64,000 bases of DNA, taken from Burkholderia sp. BCC0322 (GTDB lineage: Bacteria > Pseudomonadota > Gammaproteobacteria > Burkholderiales > Burkholderiaceae). The notes beneath the pieces are model-generated. The model was not told the DNA's origin. It was given only the letters and a program-made list of their open reading frames with translations, and ran no database searches. Position 1 is the first letter of the stretch. Each line of letters begins with the position of its first letter. A program made the position numbers and the translations under genes. The stretch spans positions 169,959 through 233,958 of the forward strand of contig NZ_CADFDU010000012.1 of the NCBI RefSeq assembly GCF_902833045.1, given 5' to 3'. Of the stretch, positions 1-8,509 are shown piece after piece.

Positions 1-531
1 GCGGTGCTCGACGGCACCGACGCGGTGATGCTGTCGGCCGAGACGGCTGCCGGCAAGTACCCGGTCGTCACGATCGAGACGATGGCGGCCGTGTGCGTCG
101 AGGCGGAAAAGTCCGAAGAGGTCGAGCTGGACAAGGATTTCCTCGACCGCACGTTCACGCGGATCGACCAGTCGATCGCGATGGGCGCGCTGTTCACCGC
201 GTATCACCTGGGCGCGAAAGCGATCATCGCGCTGACCGAATCGGGCGCGACCGCGCTGTGGATGTCGCGTCACTACACGCACGTGCCGATCTTCGCGCTG
301 ACGCCCCGCGTCGGCAGCGAGCGCACGATGGCGCTGTACCGGAACGTGACGCCGCTGCACGTCGACTTCAACAGCGACCGCGACTCGGCACTGCAGGCGG
401 CGCTCGAGATCGTCGTCAAGCAGGGCTACGTGCAGCACGGCGACATGGTCGTGCTGACCGTCGGCGAGCCGATGGGGCAGGCGGGCGGCACCAACACGCT
501 GAAGATCGTGCGGGTCGGCGAGCACTATTGA
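1..531 (+). CDS. pyk: Pyruvate kinase, C-terminal part (5' end outside window)
   Basis: Pyruvate kinase converts phosphoenolpyruvate and ADP to pyruvate and ATP, the last step of glycolysis. The frame is open from base 1 and encodes only the last 176 residues; the family is usually about 470-480 residues, so roughly the first 300 lie upstream of the window. The visible part starts in the conserved LDGTDAVMLSAETAAGKYP segment at the end of the catalytic barrel and continues through the C-terminal (allosteric) domain, ending in GGTNTLKIVRVGEHY. A strong terminator follows at 611-648. Neighbouring fructose-bisphosphate aldolase fits a glycolysis/gluconeogenesis locus. Identity is certain from the motif; isozyme type cannot be judged. 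Confidence 0.97.
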   Translation, partial: AVLDGTDAVMLSAETAAGKYPVVTIETMAAVCVEAEKSEEVELDKDFLDRTFTRIDQSIAMGALFTAYHLGAKAIIALTESGATALWMSRHYTHVPIFALTPRVGSERTMALYRNVTPLHVDFNSDRDSALQAALEIVVKQGYVQHGDMVVLTVGEPMGQAGGTNTLKIVRVGEHY

Positions 532-548
532 GCGCCGACTGAGCATCG

Positions 549-568
549 GGCCGGCCTGCAGGCCGGCC
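549..568. repeat. 20-nt perfect palindrome after pyk
   Basis: GGCCGGCCTGCAGGCCGGCC is a perfect GC palindrome 18 bases after the pyk stop codon. It is not followed by a T run, so it is more likely a 3'-end stabilising hairpin ahead of the true terminator at 611-648 than a terminator itself. Confidence 0.5.
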
Positions 569-610
569 GGATCGGCTGAAGAATCGATCCGACACCGTTT
601 TTCACGCGAA

Positions 611-648
611 AGCCGCGTGGGGTCCGAAGCCCCGCGCGGCTTTTTTTC
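611..648 (+). terminator. Rho-independent terminator of pyk
   Basis: GCCGCGTGGGG and CCCCGCGCGGC pair (one G-T) around the loop TCCGAA and are followed by TTTTTTT. This separates pyk from the aldolase gene. The remaining 532-844 interval holds this terminator and the untranslated leader of fba; a TAAAAT at 734-739 could be a -10 box, but no convincing -35 is visible. Confidence 0.9.
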
Positions 649-844
649 TCTTTTTTGCCCGCATTGTGCCGTGCCAACGTAACAAATTGCGAGTCGGCGC
701 CACCGGGCGGTCGGAATCGGAGGCGCTTCGCGATAAAATGCGGCTATTCGACGCTCAGCCGCGCCGCGCCACCCCGGGTTCGACCGGGAGCGAGCGCCGC
801 GCCGGCGTCAGGGCGCACCGGTTTTCATTCCAAGGAGTTCCACA

Positions 845-1909
845 ATGCCTCTCGTATCAATGCGTCAATTGCTGGACCACGCGGCAGAGCACGGTTACGG
901 CCTGCCGGCCTTCAACGTGAACAACCTGGAGCAGGTCCAGGCGATCATGGCGGCGGCGGACCAGGTCGGCGCGCCCGTGATCATGCAGGCATCGGCCGGC
1001 GCGCGTAAGTACGCGGGCGAGCCGTTCCTGCGCCACCTGATCGAAGCAGCCGTCGAGTCGTACCCGCACATTCCGGTCGTGATGCACCAGGATCACGGCC
1101 AGTCGCCGGCGGTCTGCATGGCCGCGATCCGCAGCGGCTTCACCAGCGTGATGATGGACGGTTCGCTGGAAGCCGACGGCAAGACGGTCGCGTCGTACGA
1201 GTACAACGTCGACGTGTCGCGCAAGGTCGTCGAGATGGCGCACTCGATCGGTGTGACGGTCGAAGCCGAACTCGGCGTGCTCGGCTCGCTCGAGACGATG
1301 AAGGGCGACAAGGAAGACGGTCACGGCGCGGAAGGCACGATGACCCGCGAGCAACTGCTGACCGATCCGGAGCAGGCTGCCGACTTCGTGAAGCTCACGC
1401 AGTGCGATGCGCTCGCGATCGCGATCGGTACGTCGCACGGCGCGTACAAGTTCTCGAAGAAGCCGACGGGCGACATCCTGTCGATCCAGCGCATCAAGGA
1501 AATCCACGCGCGCATCCCGAATACCCACCTCGTGATGCACGGTTCGTCGTCGGTGCCGCAGGAACTGCTGGCCGAGATCCGCGAATTCGGCGGCGACATG
1601 AAGGAAACCTACGGCGTGCCGGTCGAGGAAATCCAGGAAGGCATCAAGCACGGCGTGCGCAAGATCAACATCGACACCGACCTGCGTCTCGCGATCACCG
1701 GTGCGATCCGCCGCTACCTGTTCGAGAACCCGGGCAAGTTCGATCCGCGCGACTACCTGAAGCCCGCGCGCGAAGCGACGAAGCAGGTCTGCGTCGACCG
1801 CTACCTCGCGTTCGGCTGCGAAGGCCAGGCCGGCAAGATCAAGCCGGTGTCGCTCGACAAGATCGCCGAGCAGTACAAGTCCGGCGCGCTCGCACAGGTC
1901 GTGCGCTGA
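845..1909 (+). CDS. fba: Fructose-bisphosphate aldolase, class II
   Basis: Zinc-dependent aldolase that interconverts fructose 1,6-bisphosphate with dihydroxyacetone phosphate and glyceraldehyde 3-phosphate (glycolysis, gluconeogenesis, and the Calvin cycle where present). The 354 residues match the class IIB family length. Metal and active-site motifs are in order: [11 protein letters not shown] (H81, D83, H84), the GTSHGAYK histidine near residue 199, VMHGSSS near 233 and INIDTDLR near 277. The start is ATG 845, nine bases after a clear AAGGAG (831-836). Expressed on its own: a terminator precedes it and another follows at 2074-2116. The closest relatives known to me are the cbbA/fbaA type of beta-proteobacteria. 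Confidence 0.97.
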   Translation: MPLVSMRQLLDHAAEHGYGLPAFNVNNLEQVQAIMAAADQVGAPVIMQASAGARKYAGEPFLRHLIEAAVESYPHIPVVMHQDHGQSPAVCMAAIRSGFTSVMMDGSLEADGKTVASYEYNVDVSRKVVEMAHSIGVTVEAELGVLGSLETMKGDKEDGHGAEGTMTREQLLTDPEQAADFVKLTQCDALAIAIGTSHGAYKFSKKPTGDILSIQRIKEIHARIPNTHLVMHGSSSVPQELLAEIREFGGDMKETYGVPVEEIQEGIKHGVRKINIDTDLRLAITGAIRRYLFENPGKFDPRDYLKPAREATKQVCVDRYLAFGCEGQAGKIKPVSLDKIAEQYKSGALAQVVR

Positions 1910-1929
1910 GACTGTAGTACGATTGCCGC

Positions 1930-1949
1930 GCCCGATGCTGGCATCGGGC
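1930..1949. repeat. 9-bp inverted repeat after fba
   Basis: GCCCGATGC-TG-GCATCGGGC lies 20 bases after the fba stop codon. The arms are perfect but the two-base loop is too tight for a full stem and no T run follows, so its role is uncertain (3'-end hairpin or protein site). Confidence 0.4.
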
Positions 1950-2073
1950 AACGGCAAGGCCGTCCTGCCGGGTCTGATCCGGCCCCGGGCAGCCGCTCCG
2001 TCCGGCCGAACGAGGGCCGGCCGGCAATCGCCCGGGCGCCGTCGCCCGGCCGGTTCGCCGACGTATTGCAAGA

Positions 2074-2116
2074 CCGCCGTTCCCGCCTGCCGCGGGGAAC
2101 GGCGTTTCCCTTTTGG
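2074..2116 (+). terminator. Rho-independent terminator between fba and purC
   Basis: CGCCGTTCCCGC pairs with GCGGGGAACGGCG around a short loop and is followed by TTTCCCTTTT. It ends only about 27 bases before the purC start, so the purC promoter must lie upstream of or within it, or purC depends partly on read-through. Confidence 0.75.
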
Positions 2117-2142
2117 TTTGGCTCCTTATCTGCGAAAAGACG

Positions 2143-3033
2143 ATGTCTACCCTCTACGAATCCACGCTCCGCTCGCTGCCGCTCCTCGGTCGCGGCAAGG
2201 TCCGCGATAACTACGCGGTCGGCAACGACAAGCTCCTGATCGTCACGACCGATCGCCTGTCGGCATTCGACGTGGTGATGGGCGAGCCGATTCCGAACAA
2301 GGGCCGCGTGCTGAACCAGATGGCGAACTTCTGGTTCGACAAGCTCGCGCACATCGTGCCGAACCACCTGACGGGCGACGCGCCGGAAGCCGTCGTCGCG
2401 GCCGACGAGGTCGAGCAGGTGAAGGGCCGCGGCGTGGTCGTCAAGCGCCTCGAGCCGATCATGATCGAAGCGGTCGTGCGCGGCTACCTGGCCGGCAGCG
2501 GCTGGAAGGAATACCAGGCGTCGGGCGCCGTGTGCGGCGTGCCGCTGCCGGCAGGCCTGCAGAACGCGCAGAAGCTGCCCGAGCCGATCTTCACGCCGGC
2601 CGCGAAGGCCGAGATGGGCGAGCACGACGAGAACATCACGTTCGAGGAAACCGAGCGCCGCATCGGCACCGAGCTGGCCGCGACGATCCGCGACATCTCG
2701 ATCAAGCTGTACAAGGAAGCGGCCGACTACGCGGCAACGCGCGGCATCATCATCGCCGACACGAAGTTCGAATTCGGCCTCGACAACCACGGCAAGCTGT
2801 ACCTGATGGACGAAGTGCTGACGGCCGACTCGTCGCGCTTCTGGCCGGCCGACCAGTACGAAGTCGGCACGAACCCGCCGTCGTTCGACAAGCAGTTCGT
2901 GCGCGACTGGCTCGAGGCGCAGCCGTGGGGCAAGACGGCACCGGCGCCGGCGCTGCCGGCCGACGTCGTCGAGAAGACGGCCGCGAAGTACCAGGAAGCG
3001 CTCGAGCGCATCACGGGCCAGGCGCTCGCTTGA
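2143..3033 (+). CDS. purC: SAICAR synthetase (phosphoribosylaminoimidazole-succinocarboxamide synthase)
   Basis: Joins aspartate to CAIR with ATP to form SAICAR in de novo purine synthesis. The 296 residues show the family signatures [12 protein letters not shown] (ATP loop, near residue 17), [25 protein letters not shown] and [14 protein letters not shown] chose ATG 2143 (MSTLYES...) because homologues start there; an in-frame GTG at 2113 would add ten atypical residues and overlap the terminator stem. It heads the cluster purC-purE-purK-tsaC, 16 bases before purE, so the three purine enzymes that act around the CAIR step are made together. Confidence 0.96.
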   Translation: MSTLYESTLRSLPLLGRGKVRDNYAVGNDKLLIVTTDRLSAFDVVMGEPIPNKGRVLNQMANFWFDKLAHIVPNHLTGDAPEAVVAADEVEQVKGRGVVVKRLEPIMIEAVVRGYLAGSGWKEYQASGAVCGVPLPAGLQNAQKLPEPIFTPAAKAEMGEHDENITFEETERRIGTELAATIRDISIKLYKEAADYAATRGIIIADTKFEFGLDNHGKLYLMDEVLTADSSRFWPADQYEVGTNPPSFDKQFVRDWLEAQPWGKTAPAPALPADVVEKTAAKYQEALERITGQALA

Positions 3034-3049
3034 TCGGGGAACGGAACAC

Positions 3050-3571
3050 ATGAGCGAAGTTCAGACTGCCCACACGCACAGCGCGCCGCTCGTCGGCGTG
3101 CTGATGGGTTCGAGTTCCGACTGGGACGTGATGAAGCACGCGGTTGCCATCCTGCAGGAATTCGGCGTGCCGTACGAAGCGAAGGTCGTGTCCGCGCACC
3201 GGATGCCCGACGAGATGTTCGACTATGCCGAGAAGGCGCGCGAGCGCGGGCTGCGCGCGATCATCGCGGGCGCCGGCGGCGCCGCGCACCTGCCCGGCAT
3301 GCTGGCCGCGAAAACCACGGTGCCGGTGCTCGGCGTGCCGGTCGCGAGCAAGTACCTGAAGGGTGTCGATTCGCTGCACTCGATCGTGCAGATGCCGAAG
3401 GGCGTGCCGGTCGCGACGTTCGCGATCGGCGAGGCCGGCGCTGCGAACGCCGCGCTGTTCGCGGTGTCGATCCTGTCCGGCAACTCGGTCGACTATGCGA
3501 ACCGGCTCGCCGCGTTCCGCGTGCGTCAGAACGAAGCCGCGCACGCTATGGTGCTGCCGCCGCTGGAATGA
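3050..3571 (+). CDS. purE: N5-carboxyaminoimidazole ribonucleotide mutase
   Basis: Class I PurE, which moves the carboxyl group of N5-CAIR (the PurK product) to C4, giving CAIR for PurC. The 173 residues contain the phosphate-binding GSSSDWDVM (residues ~21-29), SAHRMPDEM with the catalytic histidine, and [21 protein letters not shown]. The N terminus is slightly longer than in short homologues ([20 protein letters not shown]). Located between purC and purK, 80 bases before purK, which supports the bacterial two-enzyme PurK/PurE route rather than a class II PurE. Confidence 0.96.
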   Translation: MSEVQTAHTHSAPLVGVLMGSSSDWDVMKHAVAILQEFGVPYEAKVVSAHRMPDEMFDYAEKARERGLRAIIAGAGGAAHLPGMLAAKTTVPVLGVPVASKYLKGVDSLHSIVQMPKGVPVATFAIGEAGAANAALFAVSILSGNSVDYANRLAAFRVRQNEAAHAMVLPPLE

Positions 3572-3651
3572 CGGCGCACCGGCGGCCGCGCGTCGCGGCC
3601 GCCTGACCTCCCCACTGCGGCGGGCAGCGCCCGCCGCGACCGACCACTGAC

Positions 3652-4848
3652 ATGACCGCAACTCCTGATTCCGTTTCCCCGATCCTGCCCGGCGCGTGGC
3701 TTGGCATGGTCGGCGGCGGCCAGCTCGGCCGCATGTTCTGCTTTGCCGCCCAGTCGATGGGCTATCGCGTCGCCGTGCTCGATCCCGATCCGACGAGCCC
3801 CGCCGGCGCGGTCGCCGACCGCCACCTGCGCGCGGCCTACGACGACGAAGCCGCGCTCGCCGAGCTGGCCGACCTGTGCGACGCGGTGTCGACGGAGTTC
3901 GAGAACGTGCCGGCCGCGAGCCTCGATTTCCTCGCGCGCACGACGTTCGTCGCGCCGGCCGGCCGCTGCGTCGCGATCGCACAGGACCGGATCGCGGAGA
4001 AGCGCTTCATCGAAGCGTCGGGCGTGCCCGTCGCGCCGCACGTCGTGATCGAATCGCCGGCGGCACTCGCTGCGCTCGACGATGCCGCGCTCGACGCGGT
4101 GCTGCCGGGCATCCTGAAGACCGCGCGGCTCGGCTACGACGGCAAGGGCCAGGTGCGCGTGAGCACCGCACAGGAAGCGCGCGACGCGCATGCGGCGCTG
4201 AACGGCGTGCCGTGCGTGCTCGAGAAGCGCCTGCCGCTGAAATACGAAGTGTCGGCGCTGATCGCGCGCGGCGCGGACGGCCGCTCGGCCGCGTTCCCGC
4301 TCGCGCAGAACGTGCATCACAACGGCATCCTCGCGCTGACGGTCGTGCCCGCGCCGGCCGCCGATGCCGCGCGCGTCGAAGAGGCGCAGCAGGCCGCCGT
4401 GCGGATTGCCGATACGCTCGACTACGTCGGCGTGCTGTGCGTCGAATTCTTCGTGCTGGAAGACGGTTCGTTCGTCGCGAACGAGATGGCGCCACGCCCG
4501 CACAACTCCGGCCACTACACGGTCGATGCGTGCGCAACGAGCCAGTTCGAGCAGCAGGTGCGCGCCATGACGCGCATGCCGCTCGGCAACCCGCGCCAGC
4601 ATTCGCCGGCCGCGATGCTGAACATCCTCGGCGACGTGTGGTTCCCGAACGGGGCCGCGGCCGATGCCGTCACGCCGCCGTGGGACACGGTCGCGGCGAT
4701 GCCCGCAGCGCACCTGCACCTGTACGGCAAGGAAGAGGCGCGCGTCGGCCGCAAGATGGGTCACGTGAACTTCACGGCTGAAACGCGCGACGAAGCCGTT
4801 GCCGCGGCCACCGCGTGCGCGCAGCTGCTGCGCGTGCCGCTCGACTGA
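3652..4848 (+). CDS. purK: N5-carboxyaminoimidazole ribonucleotide synthase
   Basis: ATP-grasp enzyme that carboxylates aminoimidazole ribonucleotide with bicarbonate and ATP, supplying N5-CAIR to PurE. The 398 residues start with [12 protein letters not shown] (residues ~17-28), carry the ATP-grasp lysines in [12 protein letters not shown] and [13 protein letters not shown], and the metal-binding [15 protein letters not shown]. The start ATG 3652 lies 80 bases after purE. The tsaC start follows only 8 bases after its stop, so the two are likely co-translated. Confidence 0.96.
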   Translation: MTATPDSVSPILPGAWLGMVGGGQLGRMFCFAAQSMGYRVAVLDPDPTSPAGAVADRHLRAAYDDEAALAELADLCDAVSTEFENVPAASLDFLARTTFVAPAGRCVAIAQDRIAEKRFIEASGVPVAPHVVIESPAALAALDDAALDAVLPGILKTARLGYDGKGQVRVSTAQEARDAHAALNGVPCVLEKRLPLKYEVSALIARGADGRSAAFPLAQNVHHNGILALTVVPAPAADAARVEEAQQAAVRIADTLDYVGVLCVEFFVLEDGSFVANEMAPRPHNSGHYTVDACATSQFEQQVRAMTRMPLGNPRQHSPAAMLNILGDVWFPNGAAADAVTPPWDTVAAMPAAHLHLYGKEEARVGRKMGHVNFTAETRDEAVAAATACAQLLRVPLD

Positions 4849-4856
4849 GCCGGCCG

Positions 4857-5885
4857 ATGTCCATCGATCTCCCGAACTCGGTGACGGCCGCGCAGATCGA
4901 CGCGGCCGCCGCGCTGCTCGATGCGGGCCAGCTCGTCGCCTTTCCGACCGAAACCGTCTACGGGCTTGGCGGTGACGCGGCGAATCCCGAGGCCGTCGCA
5001 CGCATCTACGCGGCGAAGGGGCGCCCCGCGAATCATCCGGTGATCGTGCACCTGCCGCCGGGCGGCGATCCCGGTTACTGGGCCGACGATCTGCCGGCCG
5101 ACGCGCAGGCGTTGATCGATGCGTTCTGGCCGGGCCCGCTGACGCTGATCCTGAAGCGTCATGCGCGCATTCCGGACGCCGTGAGCGGCGGCCAGGATTC
5201 GGTCGGGCTGCGCTGTCCGTCGCATCCGGTCGCGCAGGCGCTGCTGGCCGCGTTCAGCGCGCGGCGCGGCGGGCATGGCGGCGTGGCCGCACCGTCCGCG
5301 AACCGGTTCGGCCATGTGAGCCCGACCACCGCGCAGCACGTACGCGACGAATTCGGCGACACCGTGCACGTGCTTGACGGCGGCGCATCGGAAGTCGGTA
5401 TCGAATCGACGATTCTCGACCTGTCGCGCGGCTTTCCGGCGCTGCTGCGTCCGGGCCACGTGACGCCGCAGCAGATCGCCGACGTGCTCGGTCGCGCCCC
5501 GCGGCTGCCGGACGGCAGCGATGCGACCGCGCCGCGTGCGTCGGGTACGCTGAAAGCGCATTACGCGCCGCGCACGCCGCTCGCGCTGCTGCCGTTCGAC
5601 GCGCTCGAGCCGCTGCTCGCGGCCGCGCAGACCGATGGCGAGCGTGTCGCGCTCGTCGCACGCGCCTCGCGCGCGGGACGCTGGGCGCAGGCCGACGGCG
5701 TGCATTTCGTCGCGGCGCCGGAAGATCCGCAGGCGTATGCGCGCGACCTGTACGGGATGTTGCGTGCGCTCGACCGCGCGCAGGTTGCGCGGATTCTCGT
5801 CGAGAAGCTGCCCGAGACCGTCGAATGGATCGCGGTCAACGATCGCCTCGGCCGCGCGGCGGCCGCGTTCGAAGCGCGCGATTGA
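4857..5885 (+). CDS. tsaC: L-threonylcarbamoyladenylate synthase (Sua5/YrdC/YwlC family)
   Basis: Makes L-threonylcarbamoyl-AMP from threonine, bicarbonate and ATP, the first step of the t6A37 modification of ANN-decoding tRNAs. The YrdC domain fills roughly residues 10-205 (AFPTETVYGLGGDA, KGRPANHPVIVHL, APSANRFGHVSPTTAQHV) and a Sua5 C-terminal domain follows (SGTLKAHYAPRTPL onward), so the 342-residue protein is the long Sua5 form, not the short TsaC. ATG 4857 was chosen over an in-frame start at 4815 that overlaps purK and lacks similarity. It closes the purine cluster; the bidirectional terminator 5909-5946 follows. Confidence 0.93.
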   Translation: MSIDLPNSVTAAQIDAAAALLDAGQLVAFPTETVYGLGGDAANPEAVARIYAAKGRPANHPVIVHLPPGGDPGYWADDLPADAQALIDAFWPGPLTLILKRHARIPDAVSGGQDSVGLRCPSHPVAQALLAAFSARRGGHGGVAAPSANRFGHVSPTTAQHVRDEFGDTVHVLDGGASEVGIESTILDLSRGFPALLRPGHVTPQQIADVLGRAPRLPDGSDATAPRASGTLKAHYAPRTPLALLPFDALEPLLAAAQTDGERVALVARASRAGRWAQADGVHFVAAPEDPQAYARDLYGMLRALDRAQVARILVEKLPETVEWIAVNDRLGRAAAAFEARD

Positions 5886-5908
5886 CGCCAATCCCGGCAC
5901 TGGAATGA

Positions 5909-5946
5909 AAAAACGCCCGACCGGCAAACCGGTCGGGCGTTTTCGT
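5909..5946. terminator. Bidirectional terminator between tsaC and the lipase gene
   Basis: AAAAAACGCCCGACCGG, a short loop and CCGGTCGGGCGTTTT form a perfect stem with A and T runs at either side, so it can end transcription from tsaC (+) and from the convergent lipase gene (-). Confidence 0.92.
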
Positions 5947-5966
5947 TTGGGCGCGTGGCCGGCTGC

Positions 5967-7106
5967 TTACTTGCCGACGCCGGACTTCGCGATCTGCTGT
6001 TCGACGTACTGCGCGAACAGCGCATGCAGGCGCGTCGTCGGGTGGACCGTGTCGGCGAACATGTAGGTCTGGTCCGCGTTCGCGACCGTGTAGGTCTGCG
6101 GCGAGCAGAACAGCGACGAGCCGAATGCGGTTGCGTTCGCGACGCCGTACTGCGTGGCGGCCTGGACCATCGCCTTCAGGTTGCAGGCGGTGTCGGTGTT
6201 CGACACGCTGAAGCCGTTCGCCTGGTAGTTGGCCGCGATGCCGTCCTGCCACGTGAACGAATCGACCACCGCGTACTTCGTCGTGTCGACCTTCAGCGCG
6301 GCGAGCGTGCCGACGAGCGTCTGGTTGAACAGCCCCGACAGTTGCGTGAACGCGGCTTGCGTGCCGCCCTGCAGCGCGAGCGGCGTGCCGCCGATGTCCG
6401 GCACGTTCGCGACGAACACGTGCGTTGCGCCAGCCGCGACGATCTGCTGGACGATCCCGCCGAGCTGCTGCGCGGCCAGGCCGATCGCCTGCGCTGCCGC
6501 GAGCTGGGCGGCCGGCGTGTTGCCTTGCGCCTGCGCGACTTGCGCCTGGTAGAAGATGTCGTTCGCGCCGCCGTTGATCAGCACGATCTGGCCGGCGTTG
6601 AAGCTGCCGTGCTGCGACAGGTATTGCTTGACCTGGTCGGCGATCGGCGTCGTGGTCGCCTGCGCGTAGTCGGCGTTCGGCACGCTGGCGTCCGCGTGGC
6701 CGATGCCCGGCTGTTGCGTCACGCGCGAGCCGCCCTGTGCGTAGCCGAGGCCGCCGGTGGCCTGCAGCGGAATGCCGAAACCGCCCTGGTTCGCGGGCTG
6801 CAGCGTGTCGCCGTAGTACTGCGCGACGTTCTGCGTCCACACCTGACCCGGGTTGGTCGTGAAGCGGCCGCCGCCGAAGCCGAGCTTGATCTGCGAGTAG
6901 GTGCCCGCGTCGGACAGGCTGTCGCCGAACGACACGATCTGCATTTTTACGCCCGACGGCGGCGTGTTCGATGCGCTGCTGCTGTTGTTGTCGTCACCGC
7001 CGCCGCATGCGGCGAGCAGCGCGAGCGCGGCGCCGGCGATCGCGACCTGCGCGGTGCGCAGCATGCGTTGGCGGGTGCGGGCGGGTGCGTGTTGTTGTGT
7101 CTGCAT
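5967..7106 (-). CDS. SGNH/GDSL-family lipase or esterase, lipoprotein
   Basis: Predicted exported lipid esterase. The 379-residue protein starts with a lipoprotein signal whose lipobox LLAAC ends at about residue 34, followed by GGGDDNNSSS, a flexible tether. SGNH family blocks follow: FGDSLSDAGTYSQIK (catalytic Ser), a Gly in GLGYAQGGSRV, INGGANDIFY (Asn) and DTVHPTTRLHALFAQYV (Asp and His) near the C terminus. Enzymes with this layout include secreted phospholipase/lecithinase/hemolysin-type esterases, but substrate cannot be read from sequence. ATG 7106 has GGAGATC upstream. It is the last of three minus-strand genes before the terminator 5909-5946. Confidence 0.88.
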   Translation of the reverse strand: MQTQQHAPARTRQRMLRTAQVAIAGAALALLAACGGGDDNNSSSASNTPPSGVKMQIVSFGDSLSDAGTYSQIKLGFGGGRFTTNPGQVWTQNVAQYYGDTLQPANQGGFGIPLQATGGLGYAQGGSRVTQQPGIGHADASVPNADYAQATTTPIADQVKQYLSQHGSFNAGQIVLINGGANDIFYQAQVAQAQGNTPAAQLAAAQAIGLAAQQLGGIVQQIVAAGATHVFVANVPDIGGTPLALQGGTQAAFTQLSGLFNQTLVGTLAALKVDTTKYAVVDSFTWQDGIAANYQANGFSVSNTDTACNLKAMVQAATQYGVANATAFGSSLFCSPQTYTVANADQTYMFADTVHPTTRLHALFAQYVEQQIAKSGVGK

Positions 7107-7201
7107 CGTTCGATCTCCTCGTAGATATGGCCTGATGTGTTTCTCATCTGCCGCGTGCCTGCTCGGTTCCGGGCTGCGCGGCGGCCGTTGGCTGAAACGG
7201 T

Positions 7202-8116
7202 TTATTGGTCTCGCGCAGCCGCAAGCGGCACGGTGCGCGGATCGGGGTTCGCGGCCTCGGCAATCTGCGCATGATAAGCGCTCGCCCATTCGGGCGGGCC
7301 GAAAATCGCGCGCAGCTTGTTGCGCCAGCCGTCGACGCGCAACGCGTCGCCGGCCATCGATACCCACTCGTGGAACGTCGCGACGAGCGGGTTGTTGGAG
7401 TCGAGCCGCTCGACGATCCCGTACTGCGGCGGATCGTCGGGCGCTTCCTCGACATAGCTGCCGAACAGGCGATCCCAGATCACAAGGACGCCTGCGTAAT
7501 TGCGGTCGATGTAGCGCGGGTTGCGCGCATGGTGTGCGCGGTGGATCGACGGCGTGTTCAGCACGTATTCGAGCCAGCCGAGCTTGCCGATCGCCTGCGT
7601 GTGCACGAAGAACTGGAACGCGAGGTTGATCAGCACGATGCCGACGACCTGTTGCGGCGGAAAGCCCGCGAACGCGAGCGGCAGCCAGAACACCCACATC
7701 CCCGCGACCGGGTACATCAGGCTCTGGCGGAACGCGGTCGAGAAATTCATCCGTTCGGACGAGTGGTGCACGACGTGCGCGGCCCACAGCCAGCGCACGC
7801 GATGGCTTGCGCGATGGAATACGTAGTAGAGGAAATCCTGCGCGACGAACAGCACGGTGAACGACAGCCAGCCGTCGTGCCACGTGAACAGGCGATAGTG
7901 CTGGTAGCAGTACGCATAGACGGGGATCACGAACAGCCACGCGATCTTGTCGGCGCCCTGGTGCATCAGCGCGAGCGCCGCGTTGCACAGCGTGTCGCGC
8001 CACGCATAGACATGGTCCTGCGCACGAGTGCGGGCGAGGTGCCAGGCCTCCCACGCGATGCAGAGCAGGAAGACGGGCGCCAGCGCGAGCAGAAGCAATT
8101 CGACGTCGAATCGCAT
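7202..8116 (-). CDS. Membrane fatty-acid hydroxylase / sterol desaturase family protein
   Basis: Integral membrane di-iron oxygenase family. The 304 residues have several hydrophobic segments (near residues 5-20, 50-70, 80-95 and 140-170) and the three histidine boxes expected of the family: HRASH, HVVHHS and HRAHHARN, which bind the two irons. Bacterial relatives hydroxylate or desaturate lipids such as ornithine lipids or hopanoid/sterol-type molecules; the substrate here is unknown. ATG 8116 is preceded by AAGGAGACACGCCC; an upstream in-frame TTG at 8143 would swallow this ribosome site and was rejected. It ends 95 bases before the lipase start. Confidence 0.88.
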   Translation of the reverse strand: MRFDVELLLLALAPVFLLCIAWEAWHLARTRAQDHVYAWRDTLCNAALALMHQGADKIAWLFVIPVYAYCYQHYRLFTWHDGWLSFTVLFVAQDFLYYVFHRASHRVRWLWAAHVVHHSSERMNFSTAFRQSLMYPVAGMWVFWLPLAFAGFPPQQVVGIVLINLAFQFFVHTQAIGKLGWLEYVLNTPSIHRAHHARNPRYIDRNYAGVLVIWDRLFGSYVEEAPDDPPQYGIVERLDSNNPLVATFHEWVSMAGDALRVDGWRNKLRAIFGPPEWASAYHAQIAEAANPDPRTVPLAAARDQ

Positions 8117-8509
8117 GGGCGTGTCTCCTTCTTTCCCCTGCAAGCCTTGAGGCCGGGCGTATGGCCCGTTGTAGATATCGGTCAGGCCAACAGCCTACGC
8201 AATCGCCACGCGCTAGGCGAGGGGGGAGCGTAGAGGGTTCCCTCTGAGGACAGGGTTTTTACGGAAGCCGCGCGGCACGGGGCCGGGCGGTATGGCCCTG
8301 TTTTGCGGGCGCAGGTGCTGCGCGGTGCGTCGCGCGCCGGAGGCGGCTACCGTTTCAAACCGGGGAGGGCGCAGGTCGGTGTGCAGGCGCGCTGGCGGGT
8401 CGCCCCGGCGGCCCGCCAGGTCGACCCGTTGTGCGGGTGCGGCTCAATGCGGAGGCGAGCCGACGCGCGCCGGCCGCAGGCCCGCCGTGTGTCGCGGCGC
8501 GCGGAAACG
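8117..8509. other. Intergenic region, no gene seen
   Basis: 393 bases between dacB and the desaturase gene, both on the minus strand. Several frames are open by GC bias only. No convincing promoter, terminator or repeat was seen; the desaturase promoter should be here. Confidence 0.5.

Noticed and set aside
655-1008. Overlapping frames ahead of and within the start of fba
   Set aside because: No ribosome sites and no similarity; fba is certain.
3526-5927. Very long minus-strand open frames opposite purK and tsaC
   Set aside because: They are Arg-rich translations of the complement of well-identified genes, as expected at high GC content.
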